From Methylocystis sp. L43 (GTDB taxonomy: Bacteria > Pseudomonadota > Alphaproteobacteria > Rhizobiales > Beijerinckiaceae): a stretch of 64,000 bases of DNA. Positions within the stretch are counted from its first letter, which is position 1, and every line of letters starts with the position of its first letter. The stretch covers positions 81,847 to 145,846 of the forward strand of contig NZ_JADNRA010000030.1 in the NCBI RefSeq assembly GCF_015709525.1. Reading direction: 5' to 3'. This document shows, piece by piece, positions 45,346-55,965 of this stretch. The notes beneath the pieces were generated by a model. That model searched no databases and was not told the DNA's origin. It was given only the letters and a program-made list of their open reading frames with translations. The position numbers and the translations under genes are program-made.

Positions 45346-45744
45346 TTACTTCTTCTTGCCGTCGGGGCCGAACTGAACGAGATAGGCCCACACGTTCTCC
45401 TGGTCCGCATCGTTCGGCAGGCCCTGGAAGATCATCTTGGTGCCGGGGATCTTGGCCTTGGGATTCTTGATGAACTCCTTGAAGCTGGCCTCGTCCCAGA
45501 CGATGCCGGAATTCTTGTCAGCCTCGGAATAGTTGTAGCCCTCGACGGAGCCCGCCTTGCGGCCGTCAAGGCCGTTGAGCTGCGGCGCGACGGCGTTCTT
45601 AGCGGTTTCACCGACCTGATGGCAGGCTTTGCACTTCGCGAAGATTTTTTCGCCCGCAGCTGGATCGCCAGCGGCGAGAGCCTGGCCGGCGGATGCGGCG
45701 AAAGCGACGCTCGCGGCGAACGTCAGCAGGGAAATTGTCTTCAT
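45346..45744 (-). CDS. Class I cytochrome c
   Basis: The 132-residue periplasmic electron carrier has a signal peptide (about 1-25, ending ALAAG). The heme site is C38-K-A-C41-H42, and the likely axial Met is M103 in PGTKMIFQGL. It resembles soluble c2/c-550 types with the IPGTKM motif and ends in a Lys-rich tail. The ATG at 45744 has AAGGA upstream; the longer frame adds an unrelated 55 residues. The AT-rich gap before alkB holds its promoter. Confidence 0.93.
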   Translation of the reverse strand: MKTISLLTFAASVAFAASAGQALAAGDPAAGEKIFAKCKACHQVGETAKNAVAPQLNGLDGRKAGSVEGYNYSEADKNSGIVWDEASFKEFIKNPKAKIPGTKMIFQGLPNDADQENVWAYLVQFGPDGKKK

Positions 45745-45946
45745 CCTTGTTCCTTTCCTCTTCCCGGCGTTCGCGTCGCGCCCGCCCTTTTTAAAATGCG
45801 CCCGGCCAAATACGGCGCCTCGCCGGCGCTCTTTAGACCGGTTGGAAACTACAACGAAGCCGGCGTTCAAGACAACTACGCCGGAGTTTACGTGCACTGC
45901 TCGGGACATTATCCCGGAAGCGGTGAACGCCCGCTGAACCCGAAAC

Positions 45947-46570
45947 TTAAGTAACGCGCCGAAGCGTCAGATTGACGCGCACGCCAAGCGCCGCGAGCGC
46001 CGGCGGCAAAGGCGCCCCAATCGTCGGCAATATCCTGTCGACGCCGTGGTAGCGCATCCTGGCGGGTCCGGAGAGGACGAGCGCGTCTCCGGACGATAGC
46101 GTCAGGGCGGGCGCGCGATCGCCGCGCCGCGTTCCGCCAAGCCTGAAGCGGCAGTCCGCGCCAAGCGACAAAGAAAGTATCGGCGCGTCGAAATCGGATT
46201 CATCCTTGTCCTGATGAAGGCCCATGCGCGCCGTTTCGTCATAGACATTCACCAGACAGGCTTCAGGCGGCTTGTGGTAATGCGCGAGTTCGTTCCACAA
46301 TTCGAGAAGCCTTAGCGGCATCGCCGGCCAGGCATTCTCGGTTCCTGGATGGCGCGGCTCGTAGCGGTAGCCCCGTTCCTTATCGCTGACCCAGCCGAGC
46401 GCGCCGCAATTCGTCATACGCACCGACATGGGGGCGCCGGTCTTCGGCATGGTCGAGACATAGAGCGGCGCGGCGGCGATGACCTCGGCGATCTCTTCAG
46501 CCAGAGTCGTCTGCGCCGCTGCATCGAGAAAGCGCGGATAGTGGAACGCGCCGGGCGCGATTTCAGGCAT
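45947..46570 (-). CDS. alkB: AlkB-type 2-oxoglutarate/Fe(II)-dependent DNA repair dioxygenase
   Basis: AlkB removes methyl groups from alkylated bases such as 1-methyladenine and 3-methylcytosine. The 207-residue protein has the iron ligands H119-x-D121 (LHQDKDE) and H175 (RMRYHGVDR), and the oxoglutarate motif R198-V-N-L-T-L-R204. MTNCGALGWVSD is also typical of AlkB. It stands alone, with a 457-bp gene-free region upstream. Confidence 0.94.
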   Translation of the reverse strand: MPEIAPGAFHYPRFLDAAAQTTLAEEIAEVIAAAPLYVSTMPKTGAPMSVRMTNCGALGWVSDKERGYRYEPRHPGTENAWPAMPLRLLELWNELAHYHKPPEACLVNVYDETARMGLHQDKDESDFDAPILSLSLGADCRFRLGGTRRGDRAPALTLSSGDALVLSGPARMRYHGVDRILPTIGAPLPPALAALGVRVNLTLRRVT

Positions 46571-47027
46571 GAAGCGACATGTGGCGCCGAAATGGCGTTT
46601 CGTCTATCCGGCTATGGCTGAAATGCGTCGCGCACGGCTGAGCCAATCTGCAGCGCATTGTGGGTAAGTAGCATTTCGACCGAAATGTTGCTGGCCGTGG
46701 TCACGTCAGGCTTGACGGTGCGCCTCATGATGCATCGTCCGGAGGACATGCGCAGCGGCGAGGGCTTTGCGCCGCCGCTGGGGGACCACGTCACTTCACC
46801 CACCTGAGGCAAGTGGGGTGGCTTTTAGCTCGACCGACGGCATGGTCCAGGTGAGCGGTGGGTGCCGCCGCGACAACGATCGTGCTAGAAAGATTAAAGC
46901 GGGGTCTCTCCTGGGAGGCAAAGGCACAGGCGACCTTAAAAGCGTTCGCGCAAAGCAACGCTGAAGGCTTTGTCCGTCACGCGCCCAGCTCTCAATGCTT
47001 CTGCAATACTTCTCTGGAGCTGGTTAC
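46571..47027. other. 457-bp region without a recognisable gene
   Basis: Two short open frames (46612-46812 minus and 46767-46964 plus) overlap here; neither resembles a known family, has a good ribosome site or shows the GC-rich codon pattern of the neighbours. A partial inverted repeat with CCCAC and GTGGG arms lies near 46797-46817. The region may hold remnants of a lost gene or mobile element; I can show nothing definite beyond the promoters of alkB and the downstream kinase. Confidence 0.5.
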
Positions 47028-48614
47028 ATGCTGTCTGCACTGAGCGAGTGGCTCTTTGACACCTCTGGCCTGTCGCCGCATGGTTACTGCTTGTTGTGGG
47101 AACCGGGGCTGATATGGCTCTATGCGGTTTCCGACGCCATTATCGCTCTGGCGTATTTCTCAATCCCCTTGACGCTCGTGATTGTGGGAAAGCGGAGGAG
47201 CGATCTCATATTTCGGCCGCTGTTAGGGCTATTTGCCGCGTTCATCCTGCTGTGCGGGATGACGCATTTGTTCGATCTTTTCACCCTCTGGGCCCCGCTC
47301 TACGGCTTGCAGGGGCTCGTCAAAGCGGCAACTGCGATCGCCTCCGTAGCGACGGCGGTCGCGTTATGGTGGGCTATGCCGAATTTCCTCGCCCTTCCTT
47401 CGATGGAGCAGCTACGTCACGCTAATGCTGCGCTGCTCGCGAGCGAGGAGCAGCTGGCCCAGGCGCAAAAAATGGAAGCGCTCGGCCAGCTGACCGGCGG
47501 CATCGCGCACGACTTCAATAATGTGCTTCAAGTCATCGTCGCTTCCCTTGATGTGATCGAACGCCAGATTGCACTTGGGCGCGCGAACGCGATAGACGGC
47601 CCCCTGGCGGCGATACGGAAAGCGTCGACGACCGCCTCCAGCCTCACCAACCGCATGCTGGCCTTCTCGCGTCGACAGACGTTGTTGCCGCGGGAGATCG
47701 ACTCCAACAAGCTCGTGGCAGGCATAGAGGAAATGCTGCGCCGAACGTTGGGGCCTGAAATCCATTTGGATCTACGCTTGGGATGCCGCTGGAGCGTGAG
47801 CTGCGATCCCTCCCAACTCGAGAGCGTCTTGTTGAATCTCGCAATCAACGCTCGGGACGCCATGCCGCAAGGCGGCGCGCTCAGGATCGCGACCGCCGAT
47901 CGGACGTTAGCGAGCGATTCTTCCGATCCCGATGTGGAGCCAGGAGACTATGTTGAGATCGAGGTGACGGATAGCGGCGTGGGTATGAATCATGATCTGC
48001 TCAGCCGCGTTTTCGAACCGTTTTTTTCAACAAAGCCCACGGGACAGGGGACGGGTTTGGGCCTGTCGCAGGTTTATGGCTTCGTCAAACAATCTGGCGG
48101 GCACGTGCGAATCGAAAGCGCCCCTGGCGAGGGGACCAGAGCGCGAATTTATCTGCCGGGACACGCGCCGCTTCAATCCCCAGCCGCCAAAGACCAGCCG
48201 CCGACCGGGACGAATTTCGATTCCCCCTGCGCTACGCATCAAGGAAAAACCCTGGTCGTCGAGGATCAAGAGGAGGTGCGCTCTCTAATTGTCGGCGCCC
48301 TCGCTGAAATGGGCTACGATACAATTGAAGCCGGTGATGGGACGGCAGGATTGAAAATAATAGAGTCAGGCGCGCCGTTGGACCTCTTGATCAGCGATGT
48401 TGGCCTCCCCGGGTTGGGCGGACTTCAATTGGCTGACGCCGCCCGAGCCGCGCACCCTGATCTGCCGATCCTGCTTATCACCGGATACGCGGGCAAATCG
48501 ACGGAGACATTACAACTGGCCCCGAATATGGAGCTCTTGCGCAAGCCGTTCACGCTCGATGAATTGGCCGAGAGGGTTCAGGCGATGTTCAAAGGGACCT
48601 CCCATGCAGAGTGA
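47028..48614 (+). CDS. Hybrid histidine kinase with ethylene-receptor-like membrane domain
   Basis: The 528-residue protein has three N-terminal helices (about 24-53, 62-87, 97-118) that match the plant ETR1 ethylene-binding domain: [14 protein letters not shown] and [20 protein letters not shown]36, Y43, I46, P47, C76 and H80 align with ETR1 D25, Y32, I35, P36, C65 and H69 at a constant offset of 11. HisKA follows with H161 ([10 protein letters not shown]), then HATPase_c ([12 protein letters not shown]) and a C-terminal receiver ([13 protein letters not shown]). C76 and H80 are the copper ligands in ETR1. I use the ATG at 47028, which has GGAG upstream; 46995 is an alternative. The ligand is inferred, not shown. 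Confidence 0.85.
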   Translation: MLSALSEWLFDTSGLSPHGYCLLWEPGLIWLYAVSDAIIALAYFSIPLTLVIVGKRRSDLIFRPLLGLFAAFILLCGMTHLFDLFTLWAPLYGLQGLVKAATAIASVATAVALWWAMPNFLALPSMEQLRHANAALLASEEQLAQAQKMEALGQLTGGIAHDFNNVLQVIVASLDVIERQIALGRANAIDGPLAAIRKASTTASSLTNRMLAFSRRQTLLPREIDSNKLVAGIEEMLRRTLGPEIHLDLRLGCRWSVSCDPSQLESVLLNLAINARDAMPQGGALRIATADRTLASDSSDPDVEPGDYVEIEVTDSGVGMNHDLLSRVFEPFFSTKPTGQGTGLGLSQVYGFVKQSGGHVRIESAPGEGTRARIYLPGHAPLQSPAAKDQPPTGTNFDSPCATHQGKTLVVEDQEEVRSLIVGALAEMGYDTIEAGDGTAGLKIIESGAPLDLLISDVGLPGLGGLQLADAARAAHPDLPILLITGYAGKSTETLQLAPNMELLRKPFTLDELAERVQAMFKGTSHAE

Positions 48615-48810
48615 CCCGACTTGCGACGCCGTCCACACGCCGCTGAGTCATCGGTGAGTTCCTCGATTACATTGAAATTCGCGAACCACAACGCGGTTCC
48701 GCCAACATCACGCGTCGCGCGAAGAGCTGATTCTGACCTTGTTGCAGCGGCACGCCTTCGCGCACCGTCCCGTCGCGCCGCATGAGATTGACGCTTCCGC
48801 CGCGCCGACG

Positions 48811-49434
48811 CTAAGCCAACACAGTCTTCGACGCCACCGTCGAATCGGCGTTGAGCTGATAGATGATCGGAACGCCGGTCGTGAGCTCGAGGGTCGTTAC
48901 GCTCTCGGGCGTCATCTGTTCCAGCACCATGCAGAGCGCGCGCAGCGAATTGCCATGCGCCGCGACCAGCGCCCGTTCGCCGCGCATCACCGGCGGCAGA
49001 ATGCGCTGGACATAGAAGGGCACGACCCGCGCGACCGTGTCCTTCAGGCTCTCGCCCCCTGGCGGCGGCACGTCATAAGAGCGTCGCCAAAGATGCACCT
49101 GCTCTTCGCCCCATTTGTCACGCGCTTCGTCCTTATTGAGCCCGGAAAGATCGCCGTAATGGCGCTCGTTCAACGCGCGGTCCTTGATGGTCCGGACGTT
49201 CGTCTGACCCAGCTCCTCAAAAATGAGATCGATCGTGTGTTGGGCGCGCAGCAAAGCGGAGGTGAAGCCGACGCTGAACAGAATATCCCGCTTCTTCAGC
49301 TCGCGGCCGGCGCGGCGCGCCTCTTCGACGCCGAGCGGAGTCAAATCCGGGTTTTTCCACCCGGTGAAAAGATTTCTGGCGTTCCACTCGCTTTGACCGT
49401 GGCGTACCAGAACGAGAGTGCGATTCATGCTCAT
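48811..49434 (-). CDS. gpmA: 2,3-bisphosphoglycerate-dependent phosphoglycerate mutase
   Basis: This glycolytic enzyme interconverts 3- and 2-phosphoglycerate. The 207-residue protein has the phosphohistidine motif [46 protein letters not shown] and [11 protein letters not shown]. It is shorter than the E. coli enzyme (about 250), as in other alphaproteobacteria. It starts 15 nt downstream of dapB, so they form a pair. The 196 bases between it and the kinase show no gene. Confidence 0.94.
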   Translation of the reverse strand: MSMNRTLVLVRHGQSEWNARNLFTGWKNPDLTPLGVEEARRAGRELKKRDILFSVGFTSALLRAQHTIDLIFEELGQTNVRTIKDRALNERHYGDLSGLNKDEARDKWGEEQVHLWRRSYDVPPPGGESLKDTVARVVPFYVQRILPPVMRGERALVAAHGNSLRALCMVLEQMTPESVTTLELTTGVPIIYQLNADSTVASKTVLA

Positions 49435-49449
49435 AAACTCTCGTCGATT

Positions 49450-50256
49450 TCAGGCGTCGGTAAGGCCAAGCACGTCGGCCATGGAGTAGAGTCCGGGGTC
49501 CTTCCCGCGCGTCCAGAGCGCCGCAGCCAGGGCGCCGCGGGCGAACACGCCGCGATCTTCGGCGCGGTGCGAGAATTCGATGCGCTCGCCAGCCCCGGCG
49601 AAGATGACCGTGTGATCGCCGACGACCGTGCCGCCGCGCAGGCTGGCGAATCCGATCTCGCCGACCCGCCGCGGACCTGTCAAACCGTCGCGCCCGCGCG
49701 CGCTGTTCTCGCCAAGCGCGATTCCGCGGCCGTGCGCGACCGCCTCGCCGAGCAGCAACGCCGTTCCTGATGGCGCATCGACCTTGAGGCGGTGATGCAT
49801 CTCGACGATCTCGGCGTCCCAAGCCGGTCCAAGCGCGCGCGCCGCGCGTTCGACCAGCACGGCGAGGAGATTGACGCCGAGGCTCATGTTGCCGGACCGT
49901 ACAATCGCCGTTTCCCGCGCGCATTCGGCGATGGCGGCGAGATCGTCCTGAGACAGTCCGGTCGTGCCGATGATGTGCGCCACCCGCGCTCGCGCGGCCA
50001 CCCGGGCCATTCCCACGCTGGTGCTCGGAGACGAAAAGTCGACGATCGCGTCAGCGTCGCCGAGGGCGGCGCCGACGTCGCAAGTGATCGGCACGCCGTT
50101 AGGCGCGGCGCCGCCGCTATCCGCGCCAAGCGCGGCAGAGCCGGGACGCTCCAGAGCGGCAGTCAGTCGGACGCCCAAAGTGTCGGGTATGATCTGGGTC
50201 AGCATCCGGCCCATGCGGCCCGCCGCGCCGACTACCACCAAACGCAGTTCGTTCAT
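49450..50256 (-). CDS. dapB: 4-hydroxy-tetrahydrodipicolinate reductase
   Basis: DapB reduces the dihydrodipicolinate precursor in lysine and diaminopimelate synthesis. The 268-residue protein has [57 protein letters not shown] with the catalytic H-H-x-x-K, and [10 protein letters not shown]. It is cotranscribed with gpmA. Confidence 0.95.
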   Translation of the reverse strand: MNELRLVVVGAAGRMGRMLTQIIPDTLGVRLTAALERPGSAALGADSGGAAPNGVPITCDVGAALGDADAIVDFSSPSTSVGMARVAARARVAHIIGTTGLSQDDLAAIAECARETAIVRSGNMSLGVNLLAVLVERAARALGPAWDAEIVEMHHRLKVDAPSGTALLLGEAVAHGRGIALGENSARGRDGLTGPRRVGEIGFASLRGGTVVGDHTVIFAGAGERIEFSHRAEDRGVFARGALAAALWTRGKDPGLYSMADVLGLTDA

Positions 50257-50394
50257 GTTCAGTCGCCCCCGCCTCCCGCAGCTAAGCGGCTTCGATTCGG
50301 TTTTCCTGACGCGCCATTTTCCTATACAGGCGAGGCGCCGCGATGAGAAGCGCGCCGCTTGGATCCGGGCGTCTGACGCTGCCCGAACGGGCGG

Positions 50395-50940
50395 TTATTT
50401 GGGTTTGGGACGGAAGCTTTTGACGCGCGCCGGATCGGTCTCGACATAGGCCGCGCCGATGAGATCGAGGCAGTACGGCACCGCGGGCATGACGGCGTCG
50501 AGACAGAGTTCGATCGCCCTTGGCTTGCCCGGAAGATTGATCACCAGACATTTGCCGCGATGGGCGGCCAATTGTCGTGACAGGATCGCCGTTGGCGTCT
50601 GCGTCAGGGAGACCTGTCGCATCAGCTCGCCAAAGCCGGGCAGTTCGCGCGGGCAGGCCGCGAGCGTCGCCTCGGGCGTGAGATCGCGGGGGCTCGGGCC
50701 TGTGCCGCCGGTCGTGACGATGAGGTCGCAGCCGACAGTATCGGCCAGGTTGATAAGCGTATCGCGCACGCTTTCAAGCCCATCGGGGATGATCCGCCTC
50801 TCGATGCGGAAGGGCGTCGTCAGCGCGGCGCGTAGATAGGCCTCGATTGCCGGACCGCTCTCATCTTCATAGACGCCGGCGCTGGCGCGATCGGAGGCGG
50901 TGACGACGCCGATGATCGCGGCGCGCTTTTCGTCTGTCAT
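50395..50940 (-). CDS. mogA: Molybdopterin adenylyltransferase
   Basis: MogA adenylylates molybdopterin before molybdate insertion. The 181-residue protein has GVVTASDRASAGVYEDESG, IPDGLESV, LIVTTGGTGPSPRDLTPEAT (the MoCF signature) and VINLPGKPRAIELCL. I use the ATG at 50940 (MTDEKRAAIIG), the usual N-terminus; the frame upstream adds 19 non-conserved residues. About 140 bases separate it from dapB. Confidence 0.92.
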   Translation of the reverse strand: MTDEKRAAIIGVVTASDRASAGVYEDESGPAIEAYLRAALTTPFRIERRIIPDGLESVRDTLINLADTVGCDLIVTTGGTGPSPRDLTPEATLAACPRELPGFGELMRQVSLTQTPTAILSRQLAAHRGKCLVINLPGKPRAIELCLDAVMPAVPYCLDLIGAAYVETDPARVKSFRPKPK

Positions 50941-51281
50941 TGGCGAGTCTCCCGGCGCGCATGTTTGCCGCCTCTGCTCGCTCTTGTCACTCCCCATCGC
51001 CGCAGCGCTTAAGCCAGTTTAGACTGCACAATTGTTACGCAAAAAGCAACACGTAAAAGTCATTCAGCGCCAGCAAATTGAATATATCAGCACGCCGCCG
51101 AGAATAATTGGCATTGTCAGGAGCATCTACGCCATGATATTGGAAGCACATATTTTGCCACAATTCACAATTAACTAATTTGTCTTCGCCTCCATTCAGA
51201 CGGATGGAAACTGTGCGCTTGACGTAGCCAACGCGCTCGTCAGCATCCCTCACGCATTGTGCGTAAACGGAGCAATCCTGA
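50941..51281. other. AT-rich intergenic region with an unsupported short frame
   Basis: The 341 bases between divergent mogA and the RlpA-like gene are AT-rich between about 51010 and 51190. A 72-codon frame (51035-51253, minus, GTG start) has no ribosome site, no recognised homology and mixed codon use, so I do not call it a gene. The promoter of the RlpA-like gene must lie here; a TTGACG at 51219-51224 is a weak candidate. Confidence 0.45.
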
Positions 51282-51689
51282 ATGAATCGTATCTGTGGCG
51301 TACTGACGATCCTTGCACTGATGACGGCGCCGGCTCTGGCGCATCACGCCTCTCACCATTCCACGCGTCACGCGGAGGCTTCGCAGGGCTTCACCGCCAA
51401 CGCGTCATTCTACGGCGGCGGCCCGCGGCGCTACGAACCCAACAGCCACACCGCCAATGGCGAACTGTTCAACATGTGGGACCTGACGGCCGCCCACCGC
51501 ACCCTGCCGATGGGCACGCGTCTGCGCCTGACCTACGCCGGGCGTTCGGTGGTCGTGCGCATCAATGACCGTGGACCGGCGGTCTGGACGGGACGCAGCC
51601 TCGACGTGTCGCGCGGCGCGGCGACCCAGCTCGGCCTCATCGAACGTGGCACCGGACAGGTCCGCGTTCAGGTGATCGGAAAGAGCTAA
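51282..51689 (+). CDS. Small exported RlpA-family double-psi beta-barrel protein
   Basis: The 135-residue protein has a signal peptide (about 1-20, ending APALA), a His-rich stretch (HHASHHSTRH), and a compact DPBB domain: ANASFYGGGPRRYEPNSHTANGE, HRTLPMGTRLRLTYAGRSVVV and RINDRGPAVWTGRSLDVS. It has no lipobox and no SPOR domain, so unlike the gene at 12767-13777 it is soluble. Lytic transglycosylase activity is possible but unproven. Confidence 0.9.
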   Translation: MNRICGVLTILALMTAPALAHHASHHSTRHAEASQGFTANASFYGGGPRRYEPNSHTANGELFNMWDLTAAHRTLPMGTRLRLTYAGRSVVVRINDRGPAVWTGRSLDVSRGAATQLGLIERGTGQVRVQVIGKS

Positions 51690-51701
51690 ATCCCCGAAAG
51701 C

Positions 51702-51728
51702 AAACGCCCGGCTTCGGCCGGGCGTTTT
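51702..51728 (+). terminator. Rho-independent terminator with TTCG tetraloop
   Basis: AAACGCCCGGC (51702-51712) and GCCGGGCGTTT (51717-51727) form an 11-bp perfect stem closed by TTCG and followed by T and TCG. It serves the RlpA-like gene and may also stop the convergent thiC transcript. Confidence 0.88.
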
Positions 51729-51740
51729 CGCCTTAAGGGC

Positions 51741-53579
<1,839 letters not shown>

Positions 53580-53678
53580 TCATCACGCTTCTTCAAGGGA
53601 AGCGGACGCTGAGTCAGGAAGACGAAGGAGGGATGCGCTATCATAGCGTCGACGCAGGCGCGCCGCTCGCTCTTTCGC

Positions 53679-53752
53679 TGGCCTTCCCTACGCCGGCATG
53701 ACCCGGATCAGGTTCGACGGGTGCTTCTCAGCCGCGCTAGCGGCGCCCCTCG
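53679..53752 (-). promoter_or_regulatory. TPP riboswitch (THI element) controlling thiC
   Basis: Read on the minus strand, the element contains the conserved GGCTGAGA (P2 side), an ACCC-loop, then GAACCTGATCCGGGT and GCCGGCGTAGGGAA. These are the thi-box signatures that bind the pyrimidine and pyrophosphate halves of TPP. The optional P3 arm is short. It sits in the 5' leader of thiC; the 112-nt stretch to the ATG would hold the expression platform. Confidence 0.95.
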
Positions 53753-53763
53753 CCATTATGGAA

Positions 53764-53792
53764 AAATTACCGCGTTCCCGCGCGCGTCGCAA
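53764..53792 (-). promoter_or_regulatory. Candidate thiC promoter
   Basis: On the minus strand TTGCGA (53792-53787) and TAATTT (53769-53764) are 17 nt apart. They place the transcription start near 53757, just before the riboswitch aptamer. The match to consensus is moderate; the position is what supports it. Confidence 0.45.
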
Positions 53793-54148
53793 GTTCGCGC
53801 GGCGTACCGGCAAATAGCGTCTGACGCCGCTGAGCCTAGACGCTGACGATTTAGAATTTCCAGGCCTGGGGAAGCCTAGAGCGGCCATTGAATACGGGCC
53901 GACGCGCGGTCGAAGCCCATCCCGCCATTTGGCGACGATTGCTCTCCGTGTCCGAGGCGACGTGAAAAAGCGCTTGTGTTGCAAAGACGTGACAGGCGGA
54001 CAAAATCTGCGCCTGTGAAGAGTTATTTACGCTGCACGGCCAGGCGCCTCTGGTAACCTCTAAAACAACGTGAACATGCGTCGGTTCGGTGCGACGGGGC
54101 GAACGCCGCCACGCCGTTTGAAAGCGTTGCGCTTCGGGACTCGCCCCA
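53793..54148. other. Intergenic region upstream of the FadL-type gene
   Basis: The 356 bases between the thiC promoter and the porin gene contain no credible gene; overlapping Arg/Ala-rich frames on both strands are non-coding in character. The promoter of the porin gene must lie here, but I see no clear consensus pair. Confidence 0.45.
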
Positions 54149-55483
54149 ATGAAAAACACTGTTTCGCGCACTTTCCTGTTCGCACTCATGGCCATCGCCG
54201 CGCTTGCGCCATCCTTCTCCTTTGCCGCCGACGGTTTTTTTGCGACGGGATACGGCCCGCGGCAGAGAGCGCTTGCCGGCGCCAGCGTGGCCGATGGCCG
54301 AGACGGCATGGCCGCCTCGGTCAATCCCGCGACCATTGTTGGCCTTGACCGGCAGTTTGCGTTTGGCGTCGCCGCCAATCTTGCTTATCGCGGTTACCGC
54401 ACCGAAGGACTTCCGAGGCTCATCGCGGCGGGCGACGTGCACAGCGGTCGTCCATGGACGCCTATCCCCAACTCGGGCAACATTCGTCCAATCGACGCCG
54501 ACTCCGCGTGGAGCTTTGTCACCTATTCGAATGGCGGCATCAACAGCGCCTATGATGTGAGATATGCTCGGCCGCCGCTGGGTGGACCGTTCGGCGGCGG
54601 CTTCGTTGGCCTGGACCTTAGGCAAGCCTTCGCCAGCGTCGATTATGCGCGCCGCTTCCACACGGCGATCGGCCCTATTACGATTGGTCTCGCGCCGACG
54701 ATCGCAGTGCAGATGTTGAATGTTCAGGGCGTGAAGACGTTCGCGCCCTTTTCAATAAATCAGTGGGAGATGTCAGACATGGGGTTTGACTGGTCCTACG
54801 GCGGCGGCTTTCGCTTAGGGTTGCTGTGGGGAATCACGGACAGCCTGCGCTTCGGCTTTTCCGGCTCGACGCCCATGTGGATGTCGCGTTTCGACAAATA
54901 TTCGGGTCTTCTCGGCGGCCAGGGCAGTTTCGACATCCCCGCCCAATTGCAGGCTGGATTCGCCTACGACATCCTGCCCAACCTTACGCTCATGGCCGAT
55001 TGGCGACATGTCTTTTATTCCGCCGTTCCCTCTATCGGCAATTCCAACGCGCCCCTGTTTGTGCGCTCGCTCGGCGACAGCGCGGGCATCAGTATGAAGG
55101 ATACGGATTCGGCATCCTTCGCCGCCGAGTGGCGCGCGACGCCGACGCTGGCGCTTCGCCTCGGTTATCATTACGCCACCAGCTCGCTGATTGCGCGTTC
55201 GTTGAACTTTGCGGTGCTCTCGCCGAGCGTGAACCGGCATCATCTCGGAGGCGGTTTCAACTACGCGATCACGAAAAACTCGTCGTTCGATTTTTCCGTA
55301 CTTTGGGCTTTCAAGAATTCCGTCTCCGCCTTTGAGGCGATCCCGCAGTCAGCAGGGCGGCCTTTTGGCGGGTTCAATCCCGCCGCGACAATCAATGTGT
55401 GGGCCTATGGCGGCGCATTTTCAGTCGGCTACAATTACAAGTTCGACCAGGGGGACGATTCCTGGTTCCCGACGCATTTCTGA
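54149..55483 (+). CDS. FadL/OmpP1-type outer-membrane transporter
   Basis: The 444-residue protein has a signal peptide (about 1-26, ending FSFAA) and begins, as mature FadL proteins do, with DGFFATGYGPRQRALAGASVADGRDG and an NPA motif (VNPATIVG). A beta-barrel with many alternating aromatic strands follows and ends in Phe (WFPTHF). FadL homologues pass hydrophobic molecules such as fatty acids or aromatics. The substrate is unknown here. The last N-P-A-A motif (FNPAATIN) is also typical of the family. Confidence 0.9.
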   Translation: MKNTVSRTFLFALMAIAALAPSFSFAADGFFATGYGPRQRALAGASVADGRDGMAASVNPATIVGLDRQFAFGVAANLAYRGYRTEGLPRLIAAGDVHSGRPWTPIPNSGNIRPIDADSAWSFVTYSNGGINSAYDVRYARPPLGGPFGGGFVGLDLRQAFASVDYARRFHTAIGPITIGLAPTIAVQMLNVQGVKTFAPFSINQWEMSDMGFDWSYGGGFRLGLLWGITDSLRFGFSGSTPMWMSRFDKYSGLLGGQGSFDIPAQLQAGFAYDILPNLTLMADWRHVFYSAVPSIGNSNAPLFVRSLGDSAGISMKDTDSASFAAEWRATPTLALRLGYHYATSSLIARSLNFAVLSPSVNRHHLGGGFNYAITKNSSFDFSVLWAFKNSVSAFEAIPQSAGRPFGGFNPAATINVWAYGGAFSVGYNYKFDQGDDSWFPTHF

Positions 55484-55518
55484 GCTCCCTGACGGCCGCC
55501 GTTGATCGGCCCGCCTGG

Positions 55519-55552
55519 CGCGCCTCCCTAAAAGGAGGCGCGATTTTTTTTT
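55519..55552 (+). terminator. Rho-independent terminator after the FadL-type gene
   Basis: CGCGCCTCC (55519-55527) pairs with GGAGGCGCG (55534-55542), a 9-bp stem with a CTAAAA loop, followed by A and a run of nine T. Confidence 0.95.
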
Positions 55553-55565
55553 GGATGCGCCTTCT

Positions 55566-55946
55566 CTATTCGAGGCGGGTGGCGATCCACCAGGTTGTGC
55601 CGCCGGCGTCTTTGACGCCGCCGCGTTTGTCTTCGTCGTGTTTCTGCACGGGCGCCTGAACAGACGCCGCGCCCGCCTGCAACGCGCGCGCATAAGTTTC
55701 GTCCACGGAGGGCACATAGACGTGGACGTGCGCTTCGATCGCTGGCCATTGCGGGGCAGCGTCGGCGAGCATGACGACAGTATCGTCGATGCGCGCCTCC
55801 GCATGCATCAATCTCCCATCCGCATCAGGAAAGGTTCGAAGCACGGCGGCGTCGAAAACGGCCTGAAGGAATTTGATCGTCGCGGTGGCGTCGGCGACGA
55901 TCAAATAGGGAGAGACGCTGTTTTGTCCTGAAGGCTTGAAGGACAT
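55566..55946 (-). CDS. VOC-family (glyoxalase/PhnB-like) protein
   Basis: The 126-residue protein has the paired beta-alpha-beta-beta-beta pattern: SPYLIVADATATIKFLQAVFDA, RLMHAEARIDDTVVMLAD, HVHVYVPSVDETYARALQAGA and DAGGTTWWIATRLE. PhnB-type members use metal-binding His and Glu residues; H48 and E50 are candidates. The substrate is unknown. The next gene upstream on the same strand is apbC, 19 nt away. Confidence 0.88.
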   Translation of the reverse strand: MSFKPSGQNSVSPYLIVADATATIKFLQAVFDAAVLRTFPDADGRLMHAEARIDDTVVMLADAAPQWPAIEAHVHVYVPSVDETYARALQAGAASVQAPVQKHDEDKRGGVKDAGGTTWWIATRLE

Positions 55947-55965
55947 TTCGAATCCTCCGTCAGTT

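Noticed and set aside
51035..51253. 72-codon minus-strand frame in the AT-rich gap before the RlpA-like gene
   Set aside because: GTG start, no ribosome site, no recognised homology and mixed codon use; more likely chance.
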